A stretch of DNA of 64,000 nucleotides, taken from NCBI GenBank assembly GCA_027405735.1, contig JAPEHQ010000004.1, positions 744,001 to 808,000 of the forward strand, given 5' to 3'. The notes below the pieces were generated by a model that searched no databases, had not been told where the DNA came from, and saw nothing but the letters and a program-made list of their open reading frames with translations. Shown here piece by piece: positions 11,071 to 22,878 of the stretch; within the stretch, counting starts at the first letter, position 1, and every line of letters begins with the position of its first letter. The DNA comes from Mucor racemosus. Its lineage: Eukaryota > Mucoromycota > Mucoromycetes > Mucorales > Mucoraceae. Position numbers and translations under genes: made by a program.

Positions 11071-11365
11071 GATCTATCAGAATTAGGAATTACCGAATTA
11101 CCAATTGAGAACATCTGTCAAACCATGATGTTCAACATGCAAGTCAAGCAAGGTCATATTCCATGCGTATATCATCATGCTACTATTGAATCACAGAAGC
11201 ATGATTCCAATATATCCACACAATATCCAAATGCTCATTCTAATTATATTATCACTCACATTTAATAAACTCATTCAATTAGTATATAAACCCCCTCTAG
11301 AAGCTCATAATAAAACGGTACTTTTTCATTTGATTAATTTTATACGATTTACCTTTCGATAAATC
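11071..11365 (+). pseudogene. Unrecognised ORF fragment inside CACTA-1
   Basis: Compared with the sister CACTA sequence near 52450 this stretch is extra. From 11071 an open frame of about 65 codons begins DLSELGITELPIEN and ends at a TAA near 11265; it reads like globular protein rather than random AT-rich DNA. It has no start codon at its left edge, and the gypsy element landed at its left end. It may be a second captured gene piece. I do not recognise the family. Confidence 0.35.
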
Positions 11366-11984
11366 ATTTTCATTTAACTGCACTCTAAAATCAAATATCA
11401 TTATTTACTACTGTACTGTTGGGCGTATATCTTGATAATTACCAGATCAAATCGAAGGCAATAATATTTATATCTACTCAATAAAAAGCTAGAACTGGCT
11501 ACAAACCTATGAAATATTTCAGAAAAGTGATAAAATTTTAAATAATATAGAAACAAAAAAAAATAATAACCTAATGTCTTGTCTAATAATTATAGCTTTG
11601 ATCATAGCTATACTCGAAAACAAATCTTTTTACAGCCGACAATCGTAAACTAAAATAGTAAGTTTAAAGAAGGTTAATTTGTTTAAATTTTATGTGCGAC
11701 AAAGTGGCATCTTTAACCTTAGGTTTGGCTTGCATATAAATTTAAGCAGTAAGTGTTATTTAAGTTTATGCTCGAGCAAAAACCATTGTTGTTGTAAATA
11801 TTATAGCTGTAAAAATATTTGCAAATGATGATAATCGTAAATATATTGGCCCTTGCATGTATTGCTCTACACCAACAACGTATTGAATTGTATTATTGTC
11901 TATAATCTATATTAATAAATCAAATGTAATTTAGAAACCCATTATTCCAGTAAAATATGCAATGGAATTTTAAGAACGGCACGA

Positions 11985-12295
11985 TGCTCATGTACCAACC
12001 AATTTGTGCCCATACGATCAGCTCATTATGCACAAATAAGGATAATGATATGCTTTTGGGCAATTCTATTATTATACACACATGGGATTAATGTCATGCA
12101 CATGGACAGAATCTATAATTCTGCACATAATACAGGCTTAGTATTATGCTCGTGTGCAGTTTCTTTTGGTGTGTCCGTGTGCATCTTGTTATCTTTCTAG
12201 CCAAATTCAGTGATGTGCACAACAGCTCAGGCTATAGTGTCCAGCCCATCTGAGCATAAAGAAATCATCTTGTGCAGCACAGGTCGGCCATAGTG
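11985..12295 (+). repeat. Subterminal motif array of CACTA-1
   Basis: The last 300 bp of the element contain many near-repeats of ATTATGCACA, GTGCACA, CATGCACATGG and TGTGCAG in both orientations, ending in the terminal inverted repeat at 12295. Comparable arrays occur at 29389-29480 (inverted) and 53050-53375. Dense subterminal repeats that bind transposase are typical of CACTA elements; here binding is inferred. Confidence 0.6.
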
Positions 12296-12336
12296 ATTTT
12301 TTAAGTATTATTTATCAATCCTGAAAATATACGATA
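12296..12336 (+). mobile_element. LTR-B copy 1, right-hand remnant
   Basis: The sequence 'tttttaagtattatttatc' followed by 'aatcctgaaaatatacgata' matches the end of the LTR-B consensus. It continues the copy broken at 1974 and closes the outermost layer of the nest. Confidence 0.75.
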
Positions 12337-12341
12337 CATTA

Positions 12342-13130
12342 GTTAAATTGAGTAGTATGTTTTTCAGATTCATATCATTGACCTCGTTGAGCTCTCTTGG
12401 ACCCAATTCAGGTCTTTTCAAAATATTGATTTTTTGTGAATATCTCCACAAAAATGTGTACAAAGGGTTACCATTACTTCTAGCTTAAATTTTTCCCTTG
12501 TATACCCTCATTCCAAATTCTGAATTTGAAAATAAATTCGGGAAAAATCTTGTTTTCTCTACGACAAAAGCAGCTAGAAAGTTCAGCAATAACTCGATCG
12601 ATAGATAATTTTTCTGTCCATAATTTCAATTACTTATATTTAGAATATGCTTATAAAAAGTGATGCGTATCTTCAAAAAACCTCCAAAATTTCGATCGCA
12701 TTTTACGCAAAATTTAATGTGAGCCATTTGTTTGAATTTTATATAAATGGGTGCAAAATTTAAAACTGTACAAAAACCATTTAATACGCTAGGCTTACTT
12801 ACTTTGCAGTTCATGAGCTATTAAACGATTTTGTTTTTTGGACCATTTTCTGATCGTTTTCACAACAACAAATCAATTTTGGAACTCAGATATTATAGAC
12901 TATAAGCTGTAATGTGAACTATTATATTGATTATCTCGACGATAAATCAATATTGTTTGCTGAAACAAAAATGCAGAGTACCTTGGAGTTGGATCTGTTT
13001 GCTAAATTTAAAAAAGTAACATCTTAATTTTGGTGGTTAATTTTTTACAATCGATTTTAGTTCAATGTTGTGTTAATGGTCAATGCAGTGACATCGATTG
13101 ACTTCAAATCTAGGATGTCGAGATATTTTA
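12342..13130 (+). repeat. Family D AT-rich repeat, copy 2
   Basis: Aligned by eye with 1-545 over its second half and with the inverses of 26690-27800 and 36230-37420 over its full length. It contains the 'gaatttgaaaataaattcggg' region and the 'atatgcttataaaaagtgatg' region. It has no coding potential. Confidence 0.7.
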
Positions 13131-13272
13131 GGATTAAAAGTACAAACTATATTTTATTACAATTATGTTACTTCTTGGCTATCTAATGATGGTAATTACG
13201 TTTCTGTATCATACTTGTAGGTACACGTTCCGAATTTACAAAATGTTTTCTCGAAAAGTTTAAAAAACGAAG

Positions 13273-13548
13273 TGTAATGATCTGTAATTTTGGATTAATA
13301 ACAAAGGTGGATAATATACTTATAGATATTATTCTTGTTATTATAAATTGGTGATCACTGAGTTGATGAAGGTTGGTGTTCTTATTTGTAGATTAGATAT
13401 CTATTAGTGAATAAATAAAAGTAACGGGAGTGTAACAAGACAGATGAACCCACAAGGGATCATTCAATGATTTCCTTGTAGTATTTATGTATAAGGAATG
13501 AGGCAAGGTTTTGCATAAATGAAACTGAAATGTTTGTCTCATTATACA
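13273..13548 (+). mobile_element. Solo LTR-like element, family C, copy 1
   Basis: About 276 bp, starting TGTAATGATCTG and ending CATTATACA. It matches 33049-33323 and a 5'-truncated copy at 60340-60581. The TG...CA ends and an internal TATA-like region suggest a solo LTR. No clean target-site duplication is visible (CGAAG before, AAGCT after), so the boundaries are tentative. Confidence 0.6.
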
Positions 13549-14045
13549 AAGCTTACGCATTCTCATAGAGAAAAAAAAATCACATAGTCTACTTTTTTGG
13601 AATATAATGTCCTGAACTAGTATTCAATCTGTAGTACTGTACATAAGTCTCACATAAAGCAATGTAGTCTACTTGGATAACAATGTCTTTATACTGTTTG
13701 ATTGGTTGTAACCGACGCTTGCAAGGGTTATGAGCATATACAATTTCCTGTGAAGTATGTAAACCATATTTTAATATACTCTTGCCTATACTCATATAAG
13801 ATAGTACGGGCATATTTAAGATTGATCATCCATTGGGATCTGCTGATCCTTCTCAGCATTTTGTGTAAACAGAAAAGACTGTATGTAGAACGTTGTTCGG
13901 CAAGCTGTATCACAATGAACAATAGTATAGATCAATGTTTGTACAACCTCAAAATAATATTTAGCATCTGAATCGAAATATTTGATACATGTTTATTTCT
14001 TGGCATAGATCAAGATACCGCCAAGATTAATTTTTTTTTACATTT
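13549..14045. other. Non-coding stretch
   Basis: AT-rich sequence with only short overlapping open frames on both strands, and no repeat match that I can see. It may hold the promoter of the small ORF at 14046. Confidence 0.4.
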
Positions 14046-14339
14046 GTGTATACGTATTCAATCGCTTTCTTTACCACGATAATAATACATTTAATCATGA
14101 GTTATGTATCATTGCTGGTAAACGGGACACAAGCCATTGAAGGAGGAAATGTTCGATATAGTAAAAAATTTTTGTCGTACACATCATACGAGACACAACA
14201 AAAGAAAAAGGTAAAACTCATCACATTTGAGGATCACCGAACATGCGATTTAATGCAAGTATATACACTTGTATACAAACAAATAAAGGAGTATATTGAA
14301 TCTCTTTCTATTAAAAAAGTGATATCAGTACGAAGCTAA
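14046..14339 (+). CDS. Hypothetical small protein with N-terminal hydrophobic segment
   Basis: 97 codons. The N-terminus has a hydrophobic stretch (about residues 6-26, IAFFTTIIIHLIMSYVSLLV), compatible with a signal peptide or membrane anchor. It is followed by a basic, Lys-rich segment with one Cys (ITFEDHRTCDLMQVY). The stop is followed at once by an A-rich run. I do not recognise it. It could be a small secreted protein, a first exon, or chance, since AT-rich DNA gives hydrophobic frames readily. Confidence 0.25.
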   Translation: MYTYSIAFFTTIIIHLIMSYVSLLVNGTQAIEGGNVRYSKKFLSYTSYETQQKKKVKLITFEDHRTCDLMQVYTLVYKQIKEYIESLSIKKVISVRS

Positions 14340-15189
14340 AAAAAAAAAAAAAGTTTAAAAAGATGTCGATAAATATGCATCTTTTGATAAAGAAATCTCA
14401 AGGTTTCATCGATTAGCACTAACGCTTGTGCTGCTGATAAACAAATCAAAACAAGATCATCTAGTGTATATATAACTGTAAATCAAAATTTGATAAATGC
14501 ATCAATCGATTTGTCAAGTTTTCCATTGATCAAAATACAATAGTATCACTGGCTTTCAAAACCTTGAATATACATAGATGAACAGCATTCTTAATATAAG
14601 CGCTATTGTAACGAAATGGTATTATACAACGGATCAGTTATTCTTTTTGGACCAAGAACAACATAATCACAAGGGAACAACCTTTATATGTACAAAAATG
14701 TGCCCGGATGTGACCTATTCTGAGGTAGCCGAAGCTTAAAAGTTATAGCGTACAACGTTACACTGTTAAGTATGTTATTATACATGAAGCTATGTGTATA
14801 CTATCATCCGTCCATCTGTAGCGTCTAATGAAATATTATATCGAGATCACCCGCTCTTCCGTATGAAGGAATCATACGAGACATTGGACATATATTTGAA
14901 TTAGCCTTTTATTAAATCATTGTAAAAAGAAGAAAACATGTGTATATTATAAGCTAGTTTGAGATTTATGACGCCGATATTACAAAAGATTTTAACATTA
15001 AAAAAAACAATCTCAAGCGGTTGGTTACACTGCTTTCAAAATGTCACACAATCCTGGTCGCCTTTTCAAAGGAGGAGAGCAACATCCTTTTTGTAGTATA
15101 AAAAATGTATCATTTTCTTTTTGTTAGGCCTTTTCTCTTTTCCTTTTTTGTTTCCTCTTTTTTTTTTTTTTTTTTTTCTTCATTAAAAA
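14340..15189. other. Intergenic region upstream of the CSC1-like gene
   Basis: No gene or repeat identified. A long T/C-rich tract just before the ATG at 15190 (about 15125-15180) is the likely core promoter or 5' leader. Confidence 0.5.
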
Positions 15190-18100
15190 ATGAAGTTTAC
15201 AAAAAAATACACTATACTTTATTTATTGACAAGTGTTATAACTAAATGTTATGCACAATCTGAAAATGGCGATGATCAAAAAAAGTAATTTGATTCAGTT
15301 GACATACAAATACATAGTTGCTGATCTATAAAAATTTTTATAGCTTTGATAATTCAACATCTACATTTACATCAGCTTTATGGTTCAATGCAGTTTTAGC
15401 AATTGGTTTCTTTGGCGCCTTTTTTATTTTAAGAGGAACAAGACCACAAACATATGCTCCTAGAACTTATGCAATTGCAAAGGAGTATGCTAATGTGTAT
15501 TTTATATAATTGATTTGATTTATTAACATGTCTTGATTAAATTTTAGGAGAAGACCTCCTACGTTGCCAACCGGATTTGGTCGTTGGATTATTGCAATTT
15601 TCAGAATCAATGATGACGATTTAATCAAATCAATGGGTCTAGATAGATTCATGGTCCTCAAGTTACTTAGAATGGGAATGGTTACATTTTCCCTGTATTC
15701 TCTTGTTGCTATTCCTATTTTATTCCCTATCATGACCATAAATCAAGGAGATAGTGCTGGTCTATCCTATTTAACCATGGGTAATGTCACTGATGATAAC
15801 CGTACATGGGCTCACTGTTTGTTAGCCTGCATTTTGTCTGGTAAGATATACTGCTGATATAATATATATTTGATTATTAATCCCTTTAACAATAGGTCTT
15901 GTTTGGTATTATACTTTCCATGAGACTCACATTTACGTTGATTTAAGAAGAAAGTTCCTTCTCAGTCCCGATTATGCTGAAACTGTAGCCGCACGAACAA
16001 TTTACGTACCTTCTATCCCAAAAAATGTCAATAACCCTGAAGATTTAGAAAGAATCTTTTCCAATTTCCCTGGTGGCATAAGACGTATTTGGTTGAACAG
16101 GTAAATAATAAAGAAAAACTAATTTAAATAGATGCATAAACTAATTGATTAAATAGAAAATTAAATGACCTTCCTGACCTAGTACAAAAACGACAAAAGG
16201 CTGCTTTGAGTTTAGAATCCTCCATCACTAAAGCCATTTTAGCTACATACAAACATCACATCAAAATCGCAGATAAAAAGCATCAAATTGATGAAGAAGG
16301 TTTAACTCAATCTGACATCCCCGAAAAGATTCGTCCTACACATCGTGAAAGCAGTTTACCTATTCCATTGCCTTGTTTCGGTCATAAAGTTGATACCATC
16401 AACTTTTATCATAATCAAATCAAAGAATTAAACGAATCAATTACAGAGAAACAGCAAGAGGCTCATAATTTTAGTCAATGTAATTCTGCATTCATTGAAT
16501 TCAATCAACAAATTGCAGCTCATATGGCTGCACAATCATTGATGCACAAAAAAGCAATGCAAATGGCACCACGTACAATTGGCATCTCACCAAGTGATGT
16601 CATTTGGGAGAACATGAACATCAGATCCTTTGAAAGAATGATACGTCGTTTCTTGAGTATTACTGCTACTAGTGCCATCATCATCTTTTGGGCCGCACCT
16701 GTTATTTTCGTTCAGGCTGTTGCTAATTTAGATACATTATCTAAAGCGATACCTTTCCTTTCTGGTATTCAAAACTTGGGTCCTACCGCTGTTGGCATCA
16801 TTCAAGGTATTCTTCCTGCTGTTGCTTTGTCCATTTTGATTTCTTTGGTGCCTGTCATTTTTACTATTCTTTCAACAAACGAAGGTATTCCTCAAAAATC
16901 ATTTGTTCAATTATCTGTGCTTCACAAGTTCTTCTTTTTCCAATTGATTGATGTTGTTCTTGTTTCTACTATTTCCGGTGGTGTTATGACAATGGCAGAT
17001 GAAATCAAGAATCTTGCTCAAAATCCATTTGGTATCATTAATATTCTCTCTGAAAATCTACCCAAGGCTTCCACTTTCTTTATCACCTTTGTTATGCTTC
17101 AATCAACTAATCAATCTGGTCAAGCTATGCTTCAATTAGTCCCTTATCTCTTGTCTTATGTTATGCCAATGTTCAACACAACTCCTAGAGATGTCTACAA
17201 GGCTAAAAAGTCTTGTCCTAATGTAAATCTTGGTACATTGATCCCTGCTCAAACTGTCATCTTTGTTCTCGGTCTTGAATATGGTGTTATTGCTCCTTTG
17301 ATTTTACCTTTTGTTTGTCTTTTCTTCATATTGCAATATTTTGTATACTTGTATCAATTCTTGTATGTTTATGAGATTCCTTATGAAACTGCAGGCCGAG
17401 CTTTCCCTAGAGCTATTCGTCATATTTATATTGGTTTATTGATCTCTCAATTGACATTGATTGGTCTTTTCGCTATTAGAACTGGTGCTCGTGGTCAAAT
17501 GGGTTTGATGATTGCTTGTCTTATTTCTACTTCATTTGCTCTTTACTATTACGATTGTGCTTTCAAGCCATTGTTCAAATACTTGCCTGTTTCTACCTTT
17601 GAAAACGTTAACATGGATACCAAAAAGAATGATGATATCATGCAAGATGATAATGTTATCAGTATCAATGCTCACGATGATGATAAGCAAAATTTGAAGG
17701 CTGGATACATTTCCGATGATTCTGTTGATACAGACAAGGGAAATGATAAATCGCAAAGCATTGCAAGCTCTCACAATTACAAAAATAACAAAATTACAAG
17801 TGAACAACCAACATTCTCTAAAATGGCTACCCATAGTTCAACCAGCTCACGTACACCTGTTGAAGCTTATAATGCTCGTTCTGTATTATTGAAACGTCTT
17901 CATGAAGAGCAAGAAAAATCGCCTGAAGATATTAGAAAAGATAAGGATCGTATTATCAACACTGCTAAATCACTTTATGAAGCTGAATCTTATATGCATC
18001 CTTCTACTTATGATCCTAATCCTACAATTTGGGTTCCTGAGGATGATCTTGGCATTACGCAAAAGGAGATTAAGGATTTAAAGGACTCTGATATCGATGC

Positions 18101-18296
18101 TACTAGTCGTGGTGCTGCTATTGTTCGTAATGAAAAGGGCAAGGGTAAGGTTACCATTGATGAGGAACGTTTGATCAATGATTACGAAGGTGCTCCTGGT
18201 AGTGTTCCTTCTGCTGTTAATCAATCCAATGTTAACAATTATGTTCGTGTCCTTGTCGATAACATGAACTTTTTCGAGGCTATTACAATGTACTAA
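15190..18296 (+). CDS. CSC1/OSCA/TMEM63-type calcium-permeable stress-gated cation channel
   Basis: Five exons: 15190-15284, 15344-15484, 15548-15840, 15896-16100 and 16157-18296, giving 957 aa; all introns are GT-AG and phases agree. The ATG opens a probable signal peptide (MKFTKKYTILYLLTSVITKC). Next come a first membrane helix (ALWFNAVLAIGFFGAFFIL), the RRPPTLPTG loop and two further N-terminal helices, a cytosolic domain with RTIYVPSIPKNV and IWLNR, then the large multi-helix core (about residues 400-730) of the RSN1_7TM/DUF221 family. The C-terminal tail (about 220 aa) is hydrophilic and rich in Ser, Asp and Lys. Family members form osmotically or mechanically gated channels in plasma or internal membranes. 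The final exon encodes about three quarters of the protein. Homology and exon structure are well supported; gating and location are inferred from the family. Confidence 0.92.
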
Positions 18297-20476
18297 TGTA
18301 GCAACACTCACACACTTTATAAACCACATATACTCGCCACTACACTTGAAAGCATTATGTATACACACACAACACTTTTTCTTATTTTATATACTTTTAT
18401 TATAATCGCTAATGTTTTTATTAATCAGTTCTACTTTCTTCTTCTACATCTTTTTTTTTTTTTTTTTGCTAATACATATTTAATTAATGATAATAATAAA
18501 AAAAAAAACAATAACCATGAAATATGATGCAATCGACCACCATCATGCTTTGCTTTACTATAAAATTTTTAGCCACAAGTACTAACGATCAAGAGTTTTA
18601 ACCTTTTATATCATTTAAACATGCACCTCGATGATATGCAATGCAATCTGTTTTCGGCTGTGTTGCCTGAATTTCTACTGATAAACTTTTTTAGCTTGTG
18701 CATATGAAATGTATCCAATGGTCTGCTAGAGAGTAACATTGTTTAAATGTTCCTCCGTTTAAATCTCATGCAAAATAGAAGTATTTTTGGATGTTAACTC
18801 AGTTTCAATATATTGATATCAGCTATAGTCGATGATGGTCAATGCTGCTCAAAATGCATTAAAGTGTTCATGTAAGATTTGTAACCATTATGATGCTTTA
18901 TCTCCTCATATGCACATACTATATGCGTTTGTTTGACGCGGAGAAACAATATGAAAAGTGGAAAGGTCTCTGTCCTTGAAATTAAACAAGCATTGGAACT
19001 TTAAAAATAACTTTTTTTTTTATCCATTGTTTGATTTAATGATCCGAAAGAGATTTGACGTATGGTTCAATGGTGATAATTTACAAGCTCAGGGTGATAC
19101 TGATTGAATGTGGCTCAAGTTATATGAGTATACTTTTATAGAACATCTCTTCAAAATGATGCATCTCAAAATTTCTAGAATGTTATTGATAACTATTTAA
19201 ATGATCAATTCATACAGGAAATTATGCCAAGCCCACTCCTTACTTTGGACCCATATATTCATAATTTTTTTTTAGGTAAATTAGATAATAACGCAAACAC
19301 TGCATTAGTTACATATAAATACAGTAATTTAGATACGTTTTTACGACAAAATTTCAGTGATATCGGAGTTTAAATTAGAAGTCGCAATCTTCGAATATTT
19401 AATCCAGTTTGGCAATTTTTTAAAAAAAATTGAACATTAAAGATTTTTCACATAGAAATTGCCTGATGATAATCCAAACCTATTCTAACCAAGTTAATGT
19501 AATCTAAAGTTTTCTTTTTGATGGTAATTTTTGTTTTTAACTTCTCCAGACAAAATTTTTCAGTATCCGTCAAAATGTTGGGTTTCGATTTTTTCCACAA
19601 AGGTCAAAATAATTGGCTTGTGGATTCTAAATAAACAATGACAACACAAAAGGGCCGTTATTCCAGCAAAAAACTCTAATATATACCTTAGTGAAAAGTC
19701 GCATTTTCGACTGAAAAATTAAATTCTGTCAAATTTGAGATTTTGGATGAGGTACCCTAAGGCAAAAATCGTGTTGAAAATATGGGCTGTGAAAAATTGC
19801 GGAAATACATCAGGATGAATGCGGTGGCTGATATAATTTATTTGGTATGCCTTTGAGCACTAGCAATGGCCACAGACTTATAAAATATAACATTTAAAGT
19901 ACTGGTTTTGGCTGATTTTTGCTAAATTGAAGGGGTTTATTATGTATTATTTATTTTGATAGTTGTTTTTAAATTCAATTAATTGTTTGATCTAGACAAT
20001 CAAATCCTAGCAACTGCAAAAAACGTTATAAATCAAATTAAAATAGCTTTTGATCGTACAAACATTGCTTTTTTCTGAAAAAACGCTTCTTATCGTAAAT
20101 TACCATTAGTCATACTTGATAGTATCTTGTGCCTTATCTCACATTCAACAGAATATACATCAAACAAGTATTTCAAGAACCAAAATGTGTATAATTATCA
20201 CATGCAAATCTACAAGCTGTTGATTGGGATCAAATCACCTTACAACGTAGTCCGATCTATGGGATAACACTAATTAGGAGTCATTTCGTTAATTGATTTA
20301 TAAAAAGATATTAGAAAAGGGGATTTGTTTAATTTTATTTGAATGGAGGAAATGTATTATAATATTAAAAAAAGAAAAAGGAGGAAGAAAAAAAAAGAAG
20401 GTATACGATTAATGAAAGAGAGGGAAATTAATAAGAAAAAGAATATACAAATTAGATTTTTTTGAGAGATTTTCGC
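18297..20476. other. Intergenic region between the CSC1-like gene and the G-alpha gene
   Basis: The two genes are convergent, and 18297-18530 probably holds the 3' end of the channel gene (AATAAAA-type words near 18493). The remaining 2 kb is AT-rich with poly(T) and poly(A) runs and no coding frame, RNA gene or repeat match that I can support. The A-rich run at 20368-20400 lies near the G-alpha 3' end. Confidence 0.5.
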
Positions 20477-21939
20477 TTATAACATGCCAGAATCTCTTAA
20501 TGCATTTTGTAGTAATGTTTCTCTAACGGCGGCAAATACAAAACGAATCTAATTAAATGTTAATCCAATGAATAGAATCCACACAAAAAAAAAAAACTTA
20601 CATTAGATGTGTCAGTAGCTTGTGTAAGACTAATCAAGAAAAACAATTAAAATTAGATTTTGCAAATAATCCAATTAATAAAACTTACTGAGGATAGATG
20701 TTCAACTTGTTTCTGTTACACTGTAGAAACCTCCAAAGAATATATTTAGCAGCTTTATTGGCATCATCTCCTCCTCCATAGTCTGGAAAGTAATTTTCAA
20801 GTGGTGACCCAGCAATTTTTGCTTTAAATACATCTACTTTGTTTAAAAATAGCATAATAGAAGAATGAATAAACCATCTACTATTGACAATGGATTCGAA
20901 TAGTGCCAGACTTTCCAACATGCGATTCTATTAATTTCGAGTGTTACTGATCTACTGCAATGCAATAAATGCTGTGTATTTTGAATGTTACCTGATTAGA
21001 CTCTTCAAGTAATACTTGATCATATTCACTTAATGCTACACAGAAAATAATAGATGTCACTGAATCAAAACAGTGAATCCATTTTTTCCGTTCTGAGCGT
21101 TGTCCACCAACATCAAACATACTTAAAAAGGAATTGAATTCACATGTTGATGATAATTTAAAGTTATTTACTTACTGTATCAATAAACCGCCTAATTGAA
21201 ATTGTATCTCTGTGATGCCTGTAGTTTTAAGTCTTGCCCGCAAGACATCTTGTTCATTTGGTACATAGTTTGCTTGACCAATACGATCTAAAGAATCAAA
21301 AAAGCTGTGTTTTTTATGTTGAGTGTCTAATCGAATATATAAAGTATTATATATATCTTACTATGGTGCAGAATCCATTAAGTAAAACCCATATTCTCCT
21401 CTCTCCAAGCGTGATTTCACTAGAGAATCCTGCCATAATAATTTCGTTAAAGCAATAATTTCAGGACTTAATTGACTTTTTGGGTTTCCAGATACACGAT
21501 ATGATAATATTCGATCTATGTTATCCTAGATTGTATTATTTTTTAGTGAATTGTTGTTATTATAAAATATCGACTATTTACGTTTAATTCACTTCGTTCA
21601 AATGAAAATTCAGAATCTCGAACTGCTTGAACAATAGTTTGCGCTGATTCTACTACATTTCTATATACAGTTGCTCTCCATGTAAATAGTTCATCATTAG
21701 AATAACCATTTAAATTTATTATTTTCATCTGTTTCAATATGGTTGATTTTCCAGATTCGCCACTTCCTGTATATAATTTTTAAAAAATTTTCTTTCTGTA
21801 TTTTTTCAACAAAAATACCTAGTAACAAGATTTTGCAATCTTTTTCTCGGCTGCCTTTTTCTTTTTCTAATAATTTATCAATTTCATTGCTTCTTTGATG
21901 TTCTTGATTGTCTTCTTCTGAGGATTGACATAAACCCAT
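20477..21939 (-). CDS. Heterotrimeric G-protein alpha subunit
   Basis: Eight exons (genomic high to low): 21819-21939, 21582-21766, 21362-21525, 21176-21304, 20992-21121, 20689-20927, 20602-20629 and 20477-20548; 355 aa, the normal length. The N-terminus MGLCQ has Gly2 for myristoylation and Cys4 for palmitoylation. G1 is GSGESGKST, the switch I region is [11 protein letters not shown] with the catalytic Arg, G3 is DVGGQRSE with the catalytic Gln, G4 is NKVD and G5 is TQATDT. The C-terminus ends RDSGML, so the Cys at -4 that pertussis toxin modifies in Gi proteins is replaced by Ser. It couples membrane receptors to effectors such as adenylate cyclase or MAP-kinase pathways. Fungal subgroup (GPA1, GPA2 or GPA3-like) was not assigned. 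One exon is only 28 nt. Confidence 0.96.
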
Positions 21940-22104
21940 TTTTTATTCGTATTTTTGTTGGATTATTAATATTGACAAATTTGTTGCTATGGTAACAAAA
22001 TAAAATTTCTCGAAAAATATGGTGAACTTCTTGGATTCTTTTTTTTTTCTAGATAAAAAACAAAAAGATAGAAAAAAAAAGCGAGGAAATAGGAATAACA
22101 AAAC

Positions 22105-22136
<32 letters not shown>

Positions 22137-22878
22137 TTCTTCGAGAAAAAAGAAAGAGAGACAAATTTGATGATAATTGATACTTTGAATATACAATCTC
22201 ACATATCGCTCATTTAATTGAAGAGAAAAATCTCGGCCAATTTCCAAGAAAACATGCAATTTGACCCCATTCATTTTTTTACTGTTGTACATAATCGAGG
22301 GTAGCATCATGTTATTGTAAAAAGGAATATTTTTGTGTGTTTAAAAAAGCTTCTGTGAGAATGTATAGTTTTTTATTCTTGATGTTAAATATAGTTGCTT
22401 ATCCGATTAACTGGCTTCAATCAAAGACCGTAAAAGTAGTTTTTTGTCATATACCCCCCTGCAGCATTCATCAATGTCTCCACAAAAATTCAAAAAATAT
22501 GCCCCACGTGAAGTATATATGAGCAGGCAGAATATGGAAGAATTTTTTTGCTCAATTATGAACATTGATGTATATATTTAGGGGAGATTTAATAGCGGTT
22601 TGGGTGTGCTTTTTATTTTAATCATCTAATGAAACTAAGAAGGGTGGCAAGTGTTTTTATATAGAAATGTGGTACAATTTTCACTAATTATATCAAGGCG
22701 GGTTACACATAAAAAAGCCTAATTTACGTCTTTACAAGTTAAAGATGCCAATTTGTCTCAAATCCATCTTAATCATTGACATTCATGGTTTTTAGTTTCT
22801 ATATCATCAATGTAAAATTGAAGCTTGTCTCTAGACGTTTCTACTTTTTTTTTTTGTTTTTGTTTTTTTTATTGATAA
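21940..22878. other. Divergent intergenic region between G-alpha and the ALKBH1 relic
   Basis: Probably contains the G-alpha promoter. There is a run of about 28 A at 22104-22131 and further A/G-rich tracts. The stretch near 22440-22520 is less AT-rich but has no convincing coding frame. Confidence 0.45.

Larger units (their letters stand above)
1975..12295 (+). mobile_element. CACTA-type DNA transposon 1 (non-autonomous, with nested insertions)
   Basis: The left end is CACTACGGCCGA (1975) and the right end, read inverted from 12295, is CACTATGGCCGA: 11 of 12 bases match and both begin with the CACTA signature. Both subterminal zones are packed with TGCAC/GTGCA-type words, as expected for transposase-binding arrays of this superfamily. 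The element interrupts LTR-B copy 1; flanking triplets are TTT and ATT, a possible 3-bp target-site duplication with one change. Removing the nested gypsy element leaves roughly 4 kb. No transposase ORF remains. It carries a solo LTR-B, a dynein intermediate chain fragment and an unplaced ORF fragment after 11075. Confidence 0.8.

Noticed and set aside
13702..13971. Overlapping ORFs on both strands at 13.6-13.97 kb
   Set aside because: Irregular composition, no recognisable motif, no splice context; typical chance frames.
21943..22310. Phe-rich ORFs around the long A-run at 22104
   Set aside because: Encoded by a homopolymer; no conserved content.
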